DNA of 64,000 nucleotides from Granulosicoccus antarcticus IMCC3135 (lineage in GTDB: Bacteria; Pseudomonadota; Gammaproteobacteria; Granulosicoccales; Granulosicoccaceae): assembly GCF_002215215.1 (NCBI RefSeq), contig NZ_CP018632.1, forward strand, positions 7,188,501 through 7,252,500, read 5' to 3'. Both the position numbers and the translations under genes were made by a program. The number at the start of each line of letters is the position of its first letter. The first letter of the stretch is position 1. Under the pieces are notes generated by a model that worked only from the letters and a program-made list of their open reading frames with translations, made no database searches and had not been told where the DNA came from. Shown here one piece after another: positions 25,127 to 34,254 of this stretch.

Positions 25127-26545
25127 TCAGCTGCCGTAGAACAGATTAGGCAGATGGAACACGATCTGAGGGAACTGGTACATCAGGACCATGCAGACAA
25201 TGACCAGGAACAGGAATGGCAGTACGCCCTTGAAAATCTGGGTGAGCTGTATCGAGGGCGGCGCTATGCCTTTCAGGTAATAGGCCGACATCGCCATCGG
25301 CGGGGTTAAAAAGGAGGTTTGCAGATTCAGCGCCACCAGGATGCCGAAGAACAGGGGATCGATTCCGAACATCGGTAGCAGCGGCAGGAAGATCGGTACG
25401 AAGATGATGATGATCTCAGACCATTCCAGCGGCCAGCCCAGCAGGAAGATTATCAGCTGTGCCAGTAACAGAAATTGCAGGGGTGTCAGGTCCATGCTGG
25501 TTACGAACTCGGCAATCACCTGCTCGCCACCCAGATAAGAGAACACTGACGAGAAAGTATAGGAGCCAACAAACAACCAGCACACCATCGCTGTCGTACG
25601 CACTGTCAGATAGACCGACTCACGCATTCTCTGAAAGGACAAGGCGCGATAGATGGCAGCCAACAACATGCCGCCCAGGGCGCCAATGGCAGCCGCCTCG
25701 GTTGGTGTGGCCAGGCCGAACAGAATGGAACCCAGCACTGACATTATCAACAGTGCTAGCGGCAGGAAGGATGTCAGCAACATCACAGCCAGCTTGCCAC
25801 GTGGGACATGTGGCACCTCTTCAAGCGTTGGCTTGGGCGCAGCACTGGGCTGGATCATGGCCCGCCCGACGATATATATCAGGTACAGGCCGACCAACGT
25901 CAGTCCCGGCAGCAAGGCTGCTGCGTACAAGCGCACGATAGAGACACCGGATGAAGCCGCGTACACAATCAGCATGATTGATGGCGGTATGAGAATACCC
26001 AGCGTGCCACCGGCGCAGATGATGCCCGATGCAAAGCTGTTGTCGTAGCGCGCCTTGAGCATGGCCGGCAAAGCCAATAGCCCCATCAGGGTTACAACCG
26101 CACCTACAATTCCGGTGGCGGTGGCAAACAGTGCACAGGTAATCAGCGCTGCAACACCCATTGAACCGGGCATGTTGCGCGCCGCAATGTTGAGAGTAGT
26201 AAACAATCGACTGACGATATTGGCTCGCTCGACAACGTAACCCATGAACAGGAAGAGGGGTACAGCGGTCAGCACCTCGTTCGACATGACTGTATAGGTC
26301 TGATTTATGAATAGATCGAAGATGCGGTTATTGAATAACCCCCCTATCCAGGTTGACGTCTGATCAGACATGCCTGCATCTTCAGCCAGCCGGTTGAAAG
26401 CACGCCACATGCGACCAGCATCGAAATAGGCGTAATAGCCGAAGCCGATACCCATGGCCATCAGCGTAAACGCGATGGGGAATCCGAGAAATACCAGAGC
26501 AATAAACAACCCGAGCATCAATAACGCAATTTGCGGATCACTCAT
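25127..26545 (-). CDS. TRAP transporter large permease, DctM type
   Basis: The 472-residue protein has about twelve or more hydrophobic helices and typical DctM blocks (LFLFMGYVVERANIV, GIICAGGTLGILIPPSIMLIVYA, FGLATPTEAAAIGALGG). It forms the sodium-coupled transport channel of a TRAP system. It is longer than the common 425-residue form because of an extended loop near 40-75, a feature of one DctM subgroup. Its ATG overlaps the stop of the small permease by 4 bp. Confidence 0.93.
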   Translation of the reverse strand: MSDPQIALLMLGLFIALVFLGFPIAFTLMAMGIGFGYYAYFDAGRMWRAFNRLAEDAGMSDQTSTWIGGLFNNRIFDLFINQTYTVMSNEVLTAVPLFLFMGYVVERANIVSRLFTTLNIAARNMPGSMGVAALITCALFATATGIVGAVVTLMGLLALPAMLKARYDNSFASGIICAGGTLGILIPPSIMLIVYAASSGVSIVRLYAAALLPGLTLVGLYLIYIVGRAMIQPSAAPKPTLEEVPHVPRGKLAVMLLTSFLPLALLIMSVLGSILFGLATPTEAAAIGALGGMLLAAIYRALSFQRMRESVYLTVRTTAMVCWLFVGSYTFSSVFSYLGGEQVIAEFVTSMDLTPLQFLLLAQLIIFLLGWPLEWSEIIIIFVPIFLPLLPMFGIDPLFFGILVALNLQTSFLTPPMAMSAYYLKGIAPPSIQLTQIFKGVLPFLFLVIVCMVLMYQFPQIVFHLPNLFYGS

Positions 26546-27126
26546 GGGTGCGCATCCTTCTCAGCTTCAGCGGCTTGCGCCATCAATAGATCCTCGGTTT
26601 CGACGATATCCTCTTCAGCCTTTCTCCAGTACCCCTCGCGGATGCACAGGATGCAGCGGAACACCTGAGCGATACCCTGGACGAACAAAAGAATGCCGGC
26701 CAGAACGATGATGCTCTTGAACTGGAAGATGGGTATGCCGGCAGGACTGTTCACGCTCACCTCGGTATAGCCCCAGGAGCGTGAAGAATACTTCCAGCCG
26801 GACAGAATCAATGCTGTCACGCCTGGAAAAAAGAAAAGAATATAGAGCAACAGATCGACCCGGGCCTGTGTCTGCGGTTTCCACAGTCGGTACAGGAAAT
26901 CTCCGCGAACATGACCGTTGCGCGACAAGGTATAAGCCCCGCCCACCATGAACAACGTGCCATACATGATGAAGGAGACATCCAGCGACCACGGTGTGGG
27001 TGAATTGAAAACATAGCGCACGACGACTTCGTAGCTGACCCCGAAGGTCATCAGAACAATGAGCCAGGCAAACGCCTTGCCGAACCAGGCGGATAATTTA
27101 TCCGCAAATGTGATGAATCCGATCAT
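26542..27126 (-). CDS. TRAP transporter small permease, DctQ type
   Basis: The 194-residue protein has four hydrophobic helices and the family patterns FGVSYEVVVRYVFNSPTPW and YTLSRNGHVRGDFLY. DctQ proteins pair with DctM in the inner membrane. It lies 103 bp downstream of the binding-protein gene. That gap holds an imperfect hairpin on the minus strand (CCGTGGCGG opposite CACGG, with inner GGCG/CGCC), which may lower expression of the permeases relative to the binding protein. Confidence 0.92.
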   Translation of the reverse strand: MIGFITFADKLSAWFGKAFAWLIVLMTFGVSYEVVVRYVFNSPTPWSLDVSFIMYGTLFMVGGAYTLSRNGHVRGDFLYRLWKPQTQARVDLLLYILFFFPGVTALILSGWKYSSRSWGYTEVSVNSPAGIPIFQFKSIIVLAGILLFVQGIAQVFRCILCIREGYWRKAEEDIVETEDLLMAQAAEAEKDAHP

Positions 27127-27229
27127 TAAACCGTCGCCGTGTCAGTGAAAAACAAAGCCGTTCATCCGTGCTGCCCGAGGCGACAATGCCGCCACGGACC
27201 GCAACAGATGATTACTGTTAAGCCGCTTG

Positions 27230-28366
27230 TTACAGCTTCAACTTTCCGGGAAAGTAATGCTCATAGGCAAGACCATAATCCGGGGAGTTCATCAGCTCAT
27301 AGTAGGTGACTCGCTCTACCCATGCACGCTGACTATCGAGAACCTTCTTCATGAAGGGGTCTTTTTCGAGCTCAGGAATCAGATTATCCCAGGCGCCAAT
27401 CTGGGCGTCGAGGATTTCTGTAGGAGTACGATGCACGGTAACACCACTGTCGTTCTGCAGCTTTTGCAGATCTGCAGAATAGTTGTCCATGGCGCTGGCC
27501 GTATTAGCCGTTGAAGCCGCCTCTACACCGTACTTCAGGATGGCCTGCAAATCCGGCTCAAGATCTTCCAGGAAGTCACGGTTGAAGATGAACTCAAAAG
27601 ATTCTGAGGCTTGATGATAGGAAGAAAGATAGTAGTTCTTCGCAACATCCTGCGCGCCGAAACGGCTGTCAGACGACGGGTTATTGAATTCAAAGGCATC
27701 GATAACACCCCGTTCCATGGCAGGCACGATCTCGCCACCTGGCAACTGTGCAACAGACATACCCATTGATTGCAGCAAATCTGCCGCCAGACCAACGGTA
27801 CGATACTTCAGACCATCAATATCCTTGACCGTATTGATTTCTTCCTTGAACCAGCCAAATGGCTGAGCAAACATCGGAAAACCAAGGTAACCAACAACAT
27901 TCATACCCAGAATGTCCTGCGTCAGTTCGCGATAGTATTCCTGTCCACCACCGTTATAGAACCATGAGAGCATGGTGGTTGCAGATCCACCGAAAACGGG
28001 ACCTGTACCAAATAGCGATGCCGCCTTGGATTTACCGTACCAGTACACCGGTACCGAATGAGCCGCATCGATAATGCCATCGTTACACGCATCGATAACC
28101 TGAAAGGCTGCAACCACAGCACCTGCCGGTAGCAAGTCAATCTTCAAGCGACCACCGGACATGGCTTCAACACGTTCAGTGTACTGACGGGCAAAATCCA
28201 TCCAGATGTCGGATGCTGGCCAAGATGTCTGCATCTTGACAACCAGTGGCGCCTGCCCGATAACCGCAGGAGCCGCAAAAGTTCCTGCTGCTGCAACCGT
28301 ACCGACTGCCGCACCTTTCTTCAAGAACGAGCGCCGTGAAGCACCCTCTTCCTTCTTAACGACCAT
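27230..28366 (-). CDS. TRAP transporter substrate-binding protein, DctP family (TakP-like)
   Basis: From ATG 28366 the protein has 378 residues. It starts with a twin-arginine leader (SRRSFLKKGAAVG), so export through Tat is predicted. GGAG at nine bases upstream supports this start; the in-frame codon at 28402 would add twelve residues before it. The mature part has the DctP-family blocks YLGFPMFAQPFGWF and LKYRTVGLAADLL. The segment GVIDAFEFNNPSSD resembles TakP-like proteins that bind 2-oxo or 2-hydroxy acids with a metal ion. Substrate class is therefore only a guess. It is the first gene of the TRAP-amidase operon. Confidence 0.88.
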   Translation of the reverse strand: MVVKKEEGASRRSFLKKGAAVGTVAAAGTFAAPAVIGQAPLVVKMQTSWPASDIWMDFARQYTERVEAMSGGRLKIDLLPAGAVVAAFQVIDACNDGIIDAAHSVPVYWYGKSKAASLFGTGPVFGGSATTMLSWFYNGGGQEYYRELTQDILGMNVVGYLGFPMFAQPFGWFKEEINTVKDIDGLKYRTVGLAADLLQSMGMSVAQLPGGEIVPAMERGVIDAFEFNNPSSDSRFGAQDVAKNYYLSSYHQASESFEFIFNRDFLEDLEPDLQAILKYGVEAASTANTASAMDNYSADLQKLQNDSGVTVHRTPTEILDAQIGAWDNLIPELEKDPFMKKVLDSQRAWVERVTYYELMNSPDYGLAYEHYFPGKLKL

Positions 28367-28455
28367 TAGATGTGTCTCCAAATGCCAAAAATGGACGGCC
28401 ATCCAGCGACAGTCTGTCGCTACAACACCCGCACTTGAAAGCTATGAAATGAGAC

Positions 28456-28479
28456 AGTGATTCAGTAATCTGATTCACT
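28456..28479 (-). promoter_or_regulatory. Palindromic operator candidate upstream of the TRAP operon
   Basis: AGTGATTCAG and CTGATTCACT face each other across 4 bp, an inverted repeat with a single mismatched position in each half. It lies 90 bp before the dctP start and just downstream of a candidate promoter at 28503-28531, where a bound repressor would block transcription. No regulator gene is adjacent in the window. Confidence 0.45.
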
Positions 28480-28502
28480 AGTCTATTCCTCCAGCTCGAA
28501 AG

Positions 28503-28531
28503 ATAGTACAGGTCTTGTGCGCTGTGAACAA
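28503..28531 (-). promoter_or_regulatory. Candidate promoter of the TRAP operon
   Basis: On the minus strand TTGTTC and TACTAT are spaced by 17 bp. The match to sigma-70 boxes is moderate (three and four of six). Support comes mainly from its position in the only gap upstream of dctP and from the dyad immediately downstream. Confidence 0.3.
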
Positions 28532-28574
28532 TAATCCAAATGCTTTTACGCATCAAAGTCATGACGATTACGAC

Positions 28575-29564
28575 TCAATTCCTTTGCATATGGGCAAGAT
28601 AAGTCTCCAGATCGATATTACTGCCACAGGCAATAATCGCCACCCTCTTTCCGGCCAACTCCTCGGCCAACGGGCCTTGCAAAGCCGCCAGAGCCGCCGC
28701 ACAAGCAGGCTCGGCAGCCAGCTTCATGTCATTGAACAGAGTACGCATACCGTGCCGCAGAGCCGAGTCAGACACACTGACTACCGCATTCACATACTGC
28801 TGCACCAGCGAAAAGGTAAAGGGCCCGTGCATGGGCGCACCCAGACTATCCGCGATAGTGTTAACGGCGATTTTCGGCAAGGCTCTACCTGCCTGCAATG
28901 ATTGCTGCATGCCATTGGCACCCTCAGGCTCAACCCCGTAGACACGGCAACCAGGCTGGCAATAATGCACCGCACTGGCAATGCCTGAAATCAGACCACC
29001 GCCACCAATAGGCACTATCACCGCGTCCAGATCGGGCACCTCATCACACAGCTCCAGACCGACCGTGGCAGAACCTTCAACCATTCGTGGGCCCTCAAAG
29101 GGGTGCACCAGAGCTCGACCTTCTTCGTTCTGAATCTGCTCTACCAACGCATACAAGTCAGAGATCGTATCGCCAAACACCAGCTCGGCACCCAGCGCAC
29201 GAACTCGCTCGACGCGAATCGGATTAGCAGTGCGCGGCATGACCACTTTGGCTGTGGTTCCCAGTTGCGCAGCGGCATAGGCCGTGGCAATGGCATGGTT
29301 GCCCGCTGAAAAGGCGGTAACGCCAGGATGTGGTTCAGGCCCTGTATGGGCTGCGAGCAACGAGGTGATTGCGTTGATCGTGCCGCGTGCCTTGAAACTA
29401 CCGGTACGCTGCAGAAGCTCAAGCTTCACGAACACCTCGCCGCGACCCGGGCCGGACAGGGGCACCGGCCACTGAACCGTCGGCGTCTTCAATACATAAG
29501 GCGCAATTCGCTCGGCCACTTCGCGCAATCCCGCCTCGCCCCGCACTCCGGCAAATTCCAGCAT
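28575..29564 (-). CDS. PLP-dependent threonine/serine dehydratase family protein
   Basis: From ATG 29564 the protein has 329 residues; GGTGGGG just upstream supports that start over an in-frame codon at 29615. The fold-type II PLP lysine is K58 in GSFKARG, and the phosphate loop is the later PIGGGGLISG. SAGNHAIATAYAA is the substrate-binding asparagine loop. The family deaminates serine, threonine or 3-hydroxyaspartate, or racemises serine. No regulatory ACT domain is present, so it is the catabolic short form. It is upstream of the TRAP-amidase operon on the same strand and may belong to the same pathway. Confidence 0.87.
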   Translation of the reverse strand: MLEFAGVRGEAGLREVAERIAPYVLKTPTVQWPVPLSGPGRGEVFVKLELLQRTGSFKARGTINAITSLLAAHTGPEPHPGVTAFSAGNHAIATAYAAAQLGTTAKVVMPRTANPIRVERVRALGAELVFGDTISDLYALVEQIQNEEGRALVHPFEGPRMVEGSATVGLELCDEVPDLDAVIVPIGGGGLISGIASAVHYCQPGCRVYGVEPEGANGMQQSLQAGRALPKIAVNTIADSLGAPMHGPFTFSLVQQYVNAVVSVSDSALRHGMRTLFNDMKLAAEPACAAALAALQGPLAEELAGKRVAIIACGSNIDLETYLAHMQRN

Positions 29565-29888
29565 TTTTCCCCACCCGGCATCATGAAAACGGCCTGCACA
29601 ATACCAGACACCCATAAGTCAGGCATGCACTATTCATCAGCAATCGTTTAAACGTGATAACGCGCAACACGACATTGCTGTAAATAAGGCCGCAGAAAGA
29701 CAGTTTTCAACTCTTCATTGTCAGTGTTCGACCGATAGTGGAAGTTGAGACGTGACACAGTCGTAAACTGCTACTTACACTACGACTCATCCGATAAATC
29801 ATATTTTCCGTACCATTCGCGCCTTCAAAGTCATTTCTTTCGATTCCGCGTGGCTACCAGCGCCCCTGCGACACGTACAAGATTACCT
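29565..29888. other. 324-bp intergenic region between divergent dehydratase and efflux genes
   Basis: The region carries one copy of the TTATGGGTGTCTG repeat on the minus strand at 29605-29617. No convincing sigma-70 promoter pair was found for either divergent gene. A reading frame that extends the efflux adaptor upstream to 29745 lacks any signal of coding use. Nothing else is recognised. Confidence 0.6.
29605..29617 (-). repeat. TTATGGGTGTCTG dispersed repeat, intergenic copy
   Basis: The plus strand reads CAGACACCCATAA. The same 13-mer is present inside the AddA-like gene at 52913-52925, 53425 and 53543, with near copies at 53394 and 53476. This is the only copy in the window outside that gene. 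Confidence 0.8.
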
Positions 29889-31019
29889 ATGATCAAACGA
29901 ATTCTATTCTCCCTTCTGGGCCTGGTCGTTATCGTCTTTGCACTGGCGGGAACGAAGGTATTGCAGTTCAAGGACATGGGCGCTGCAGGTGCTGCAGCCA
30001 CCATGCCCCCCACCGCTGTGACGGCCATTGATGTGCAGGCCGCAGATTGGGAAACAACCATCACCGCTATTGGTACTCTGGAAGCGGCACAAGGTGTGGT
30101 CATTACAGCTGACCTCTCAGGCCGTGTATCCGAGTTGTTCTTCGATGGGGGTGAGCGTGTCGAGGCAGGCGATGTACTGGTGCAACAGGAGACCAGCACC
30201 GAAGATGCCCAGCTCAGTGCTGCCGAATCCGATATGGCACTGGCCAAGAGCAACCTTGACCGGATATCCCGACTCTACAAGAGTCAGGTGGTCTCACGCT
30301 CCGAATACGACGCCGCCCGCTCGCAAAGCAGTGCAGCACAAGCGCAGCTGGACAACATCACCGCCAGCCTGGCGAAGAAAAAGATTACCGCACCTTTCGC
30401 AGGTCGGCTGGGTCTGCGACTCGTCGACATAGGGCAGGATCTCTCACAAGGTGTTGGCATCGTCTCACTGCAAGCCTTCGATCCCATGCGCGTCAACTTT
30501 TCGCTGCCGCAAAAAGCCCTGGCCAATGTCACTGACGGACTGAATGTGAGGGTCTCTACGGATGCGGTTCCGGGACGTCTTTTCACGGGAAAGATCACGG
30601 CTATCAATACCGAAATCGACAGCTCCACACGAACTGTACGTACCCAGGCTACCTTGAACGTAAAAGCCGACGATGGCAGTGCCAGCCCTGTTCTGTTGCC
30701 GGGCATGTATGCCAATGTGGAGGTGGTACTGCCAGACACACGAGCGGTTCTGATCGTACCGCTGACCTCCGTGAGTTTCGCCACTTATGGGGATTCGGTT
30801 TTCATTCTGGAGAAGAACGACAATGATGAACTGGTCGCTAACCAGAAGTTCGTGCAACTGGGTGAACGGCGTGGCGATTTTGTGGAAGTGAAGCAGGGCC
30901 TTGAACCCGGCCAGAGCGTCGCCAACGATGGCGTTTTCAAACTGCGCACCGGCGCGGTAGTCAGCGTCAAGGAAGGCGGTTCGGAGCCAAGCCTTGCTCC
31001 TCAACCTGACAATTCCTGA
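29889..31019 (+). CDS. RND efflux periplasmic adaptor (HlyD/MFP family)
   Basis: From ATG 29889 the protein has 376 residues. It starts with an uncleaved or signal-type helix (ILFSLLGLVVIVFALAG), followed by the lipoyl half-motifs (VVITADLSGRVSELFFDGG and KKKITAPFAGRLGLRLVDIG). A helical hairpin lies between them (about 85-150), and beta-barrel and membrane-proximal domains follow. It links the inner-membrane RND pump to an outer-membrane channel in a tripartite complex. The downstream pump gene starts 8 bp later. An upstream in-frame codon at 29745 would add 48 residues before the membrane helix and is rejected. No outer-membrane factor gene is adjacent. Confidence 0.92.
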   Translation: MIKRILFSLLGLVVIVFALAGTKVLQFKDMGAAGAAATMPPTAVTAIDVQAADWETTITAIGTLEAAQGVVITADLSGRVSELFFDGGERVEAGDVLVQQETSTEDAQLSAAESDMALAKSNLDRISRLYKSQVVSRSEYDAARSQSSAAQAQLDNITASLAKKKITAPFAGRLGLRLVDIGQDLSQGVGIVSLQAFDPMRVNFSLPQKALANVTDGLNVRVSTDAVPGRLFTGKITAINTEIDSSTRTVRTQATLNVKADDGSASPVLLPGMYANVEVVLPDTRAVLIVPLTSVSFATYGDSVFILEKNDNDELVANQKFVQLGERRGDFVEVKQGLEPGQSVANDGVFKLRTGAVVSVKEGGSEPSLAPQPDNS

Positions 31020-31027
31020 GAATCCAC

Positions 31028-34000
31028 ATGCAATTCACCGACCTCTTCATCAAGCGCCCGGTACTCGCTGCCGTGGTCAGCTTGCTGATACTGATTGCAG
31101 GCATTCAGGCCATCAGCAGCCTGAGCGTGCGTCAGTATCCAAGAAATGACAATGCGGTAGTTACCGTCACAACTGCTTATATCGGTGCTAGTGCCGACCT
31201 GGTTCGCGGCTTCATATCAACACCACTGGAGCGAGCTGTTTCCAGTGCTGATGGTGTCGACTATGTCGAGTCCTCCAGTCAGCTCGGCCTGTCAACGGTC
31301 AAGATCAGACTCGAACTCAATTACGATCCCATCAAGGCACTTTCCGAAATCAGCTCCAAAGTGAACCAGGTTCGTGGCGATCTGCCCCCCGAGGCCGAGA
31401 TTCCGATCATCAATGTCGAGTCAGCCGACAGCGCGTTTGCATCCGCCTATCTGAGCTTCACTTCCGACATACTCAAAGCCAATCAGATAACCGATTTTCT
31501 GACCCGTGTGGCACAACCGCGCCTGTCGGCTCTGGATGGTGTGCAGCGCGCCGAAATACTCGGTGGACGTAACTTTGCCATGCGCATCTGGCTGGACAGC
31601 AAGTTGCTGGCGGCCCACAACATCACACCGCTGCAGGTACGTACTGCACTGGCAGCCAATAACTACCTCTCGGCCCTGGGCAAGACCAAAGGTGCTCTGA
31701 TCGAGGTCAATCTGGCGGCTAATACAGACTTGTCCACCGTCTCAGAGTTTGAAAATCTGGTTCTACGCTCTGCCGACGGTGCCGTCATCCGTGTCAAGGA
31801 TGTCGCAAGCGTTGAGCTGGGGGCCGACTCCTACGACATGGAAGTTCGCTACAACGGACAAGAGGCCATTTTCATGGGCATCTGGCCCTTGCCCAATGCC
31901 AACACCCTGGACGTAATCAAAGGCGTGCGTGAAGAACTGGATAATATCCAGAGCACGCTACCAGCAGGCATGTCAGCCAACATTGCTTACGATGCTTCGG
32001 AATACATCGCCAGCTCGATCAGTGAAGTGATTTCCACACTGACTGAAACGTTGATCATCGTCATGCTGGTGATCTATCTGTTCATGGGCTCTCTACGTTC
32101 GGTCGTGGTGCCGATCATGGCTATTCCCATCTCGTTGATTGGCGCCGTGTTTCTGATGCAGATGTTCGGCTTCAGCGTAAACCTGCTGACATTGCTGGCA
32201 GTCGTACTCTCAGTCGGACTGGTGGTCGATGACGCCATCGTGGTGGTGGAGAATGTCGAACGCCACATACATGAAGGCAAGACGCGTATAAACGCCGCCA
32301 TACTTGGCGCTCGCGAGCTGGTCGGCCCGGTCATCGCCATGACGGCCACCCTGATTGCGGTCTACCTGCCCATTGGCTTGCAAGGTGGTCTGACAGGCTC
32401 CTTGTTCAGAGAATTCGCTTTCACTCTGGCAGGTGCTGTCACCATTTCAGGCATCGTGGCATTGACACTCTCGCCCATGATGTCAGCCATGCTGCTACGT
32501 GAAGGTGATTCCGAGCGCGGCTTCCAGAAGAAGGTCAACACCGCATTTGATGCGGTCAGACGCCGTTACACCGGACTGCTGAAAGGCACATTGAAGGCAC
32601 GACCTGCTGTCTACATCGTCTGGATCGTGATAACGCTGTTGTGTATTCCCATGTTCATTCTGTCAGCCAAGGAGCTGGCCCCTACCGAAGATCAGGGCGT
32701 GCTGTTCGGCATCGTCAATGGTGCTGGCAACACCACCATGGATAGCGCCAGTCGCTATGCCGCACAGGCAGATGATGCCTTTCGCAGCGTGGAAGAAACC
32801 GCCTTTACCTTCCAGATTACGTTTCCATCAGATGGCTTCGGCGGCATGGTGCTGGATGACTGGAATGCGCGCGATCGAACCGTATTCCAGATAAAACAGG
32901 AGATTGCCGGCAAGCTCAATAACATTCCGGGGATCAGCATGATTCCGGTCACGCCCCCCGCTCTGCCCGGTGGCGGCCAGTTCCCGGTTGAGTTCATCAT
33001 CGCCTCGACGGCCGAGCCCGAGGAAATTCTCGGTTTCGCCCAACAGCTACAGATGAAGGCTATGCAGTCTGGTCTGTTCGCCTTCCCGCCCATCATCGAC
33101 ACCAAGATCGACAAGGCACAGTCCGAACTGATTCTCGATCGAGAACGTGTTGCCGATCTGGGGTTGACCATGCAACAGGTCGGTGCCGATGTCGGCACAC
33201 TGCTGGGCGGTGGCTTCGTGAATCGGTTCAATATTGATGGCCGCAGCTACAAGGTGATTCCCCAGGCGTTACGCGTTGACCGACTGAACCCCGAACAGCT
33301 ACAGGACCTGTACGTCACCGGGCCTGATGGCCAGATGACGCAACTGGGCTCGATTGCCACTATCGAGAACAGTACGGTGCCTCGTTCATTGAATCGTTTC
33401 CAGCAACTGAATGCGGTGAAACTCAGTGGCGTCACGATCAGTACACTGGATAACGCACTGACGTTTCTTGAAACCGCTGCAGAGGAAATTCTGCCATCCG
33501 GCTACACGATGGACTACACCGGAGAATCACGACAACTTCGACTCGAAGGCAACAAGTTCTTGCCAGCCTTTGCATTGGCCGTGGTGCTGATCTATCTGAC
33601 ACTTGCGGCTCAGTTCAACAGCTTTCGTGATCCACTGGTCATTCTGGCAGGCTCCGTACCACTAGCGATGTTCGGTGCATTGATCTTTACTTTCCTGAAG
33701 ATTCCCAATCCGGAGATGCCCTACTGGACCAATAGCTTCACCACAACGCTGAATATCTATTCGCAAGTGGGACTGGTGACTCTGGTCGGTCTGGTCGCCA
33801 AGAACGGCATCCTGATTGTAGAATTTGCCAAACACATGCAGGAACAGGGTTTGACCAAGCTGGCCGCTATTCAGGTCGCAGCAACCACGCGCCTGAGGCC
33901 GATTCTGATGACAACGTTTGCAACGGTTGCCGGCCACTTTCCACTGGTTCTGGTGAGCGGCCCGGGCGCCGAAGCCCGTAACTCCATCGGCCTGGTGCTG

Positions 34001-34174
34001 GTTGGCGGCATGGGTATCGGCACCTTGTTCACCCTGTTCGTCATCCCCTCAATCTACATGCTGCTGGCAAGAGATATGCACGGCAAGCTGGACGAACTGC
34101 CTGAAGAATACAACCGGGACGTCGTGGATTCAGGAAAACAGGGACCAACTTTCCAGCAAGCCCATCCTTCCTGA
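31028..34174 (+). CDS. RND family efflux transporter permease (HAE1-like)
   Basis: The 1048-residue protein has AcrB/MexB length and layout: an N-terminal membrane helix (FIKRPVLAAVVSLLILIAG), two large periplasmic loops and twelve membrane helices. The proton-relay double aspartate is in GLVVDDAIVVVEN. The second half repeats the fold, with LTLAAQFNSFRDP and VGLVAKNGILIVEFA as helix landmarks. It exports hydrophobic compounds in exchange for protons, together with the adaptor 8 bp upstream. The HAE1 subgroup usually exports drugs, detergents or bile-salt-like molecules; specificity is not readable. A 12-bp repeat array follows the stop. Confidence 0.95.
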   Translation: MQFTDLFIKRPVLAAVVSLLILIAGIQAISSLSVRQYPRNDNAVVTVTTAYIGASADLVRGFISTPLERAVSSADGVDYVESSSQLGLSTVKIRLELNYDPIKALSEISSKVNQVRGDLPPEAEIPIINVESADSAFASAYLSFTSDILKANQITDFLTRVAQPRLSALDGVQRAEILGGRNFAMRIWLDSKLLAAHNITPLQVRTALAANNYLSALGKTKGALIEVNLAANTDLSTVSEFENLVLRSADGAVIRVKDVASVELGADSYDMEVRYNGQEAIFMGIWPLPNANTLDVIKGVREELDNIQSTLPAGMSANIAYDASEYIASSISEVISTLTETLIIVMLVIYLFMGSLRSVVVPIMAIPISLIGAVFLMQMFGFSVNLLTLLAVVLSVGLVVDDAIVVVENVERHIHEGKTRINAAILGARELVGPVIAMTATLIAVYLPIGLQGGLTGSLFREFAFTLAGAVTISGIVALTLSPMMSAMLLREGDSERGFQKKVNTAFDAVRRRYTGLLKGTLKARPAVYIVWIVITLLCIPMFILSAKELAPTEDQGVLFGIVNGAGNTTMDSASRYAAQADDAFRSVEETAFTFQITFPSDGFGGMVLDDWNARDRTVFQIKQEIAGKLNNIPGISMIPVTPPALPGGGQFPVEFIIASTAEPEEILGFAQQLQMKAMQSGLFAFPPIIDTKIDKAQSELILDRERVADLGLTMQQVGADVGTLLGGGFVNRFNIDGRSYKVIPQALRVDRLNPEQLQDLYVTGPDGQMTQLGSIATIENSTVPRSLNRFQQLNAVKLSGVTISTLDNALTFLETAAEEILPSGYTMDYTGESRQLRLEGNKFLPAFALAVVLIYLTLAAQFNSFRDPLVILAGSVPLAMFGALIFTFLKIPNPEMPYWTNSFTTTLNIYSQVGLVTLVGLVAKNGILIVEFAKHMQEQGLTKLAAIQVAATTRLRPILMTTFATVAGHFPLVLVSGPGAEARNSIGLVLVGGMGIGTLFTLFVIPSIYMLLARDMHGKLDELPEEYNRDVVDSGKQGPTFQQAHPS

Positions 34175-34180
34175 ACTATT

Positions 34181-34228
34181 GGCGCCTGCAAGGGCGCCTG
34201 CAAGGGCGCCTGCAAGGGCGCCTGCAAG
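34181..34228. repeat. 12-bp tandem repeat GGCGCCTGCAAG, four perfect copies
   Basis: Four identical units lie directly after the RND pump stop and before a hairpin. Each unit contains GGCGCC, itself a palindrome. The array is in the gap between convergent genes, so it is not translated in either annotated frame. Confidence 0.95.
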
Positions 34229-34232
34229 GGCC

Positions 34233-34251
34233 GCTCCCGTCAAACGGGAGC
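34233..34251. terminator. Hairpin between the convergent RND pump and lipoprotein genes
   Basis: GCTCCCGT and ACGGGAGC form a perfect eight-base stem with a three-base loop CAA. It lies three bases beyond the lipoprotein stop (34255) and 58 bp after the pump stop. There is no T run on either strand, so termination or 3'-end protection is inferred from position. Confidence 0.5.
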
Positions 34252-34254
34252 TGT

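Noticed and set aside
29745-29888. N-terminal extension of the RND adaptor
   Set aside because: It would place 48 polar residues before the membrane helix; ATG 29889 gives the normal family start.
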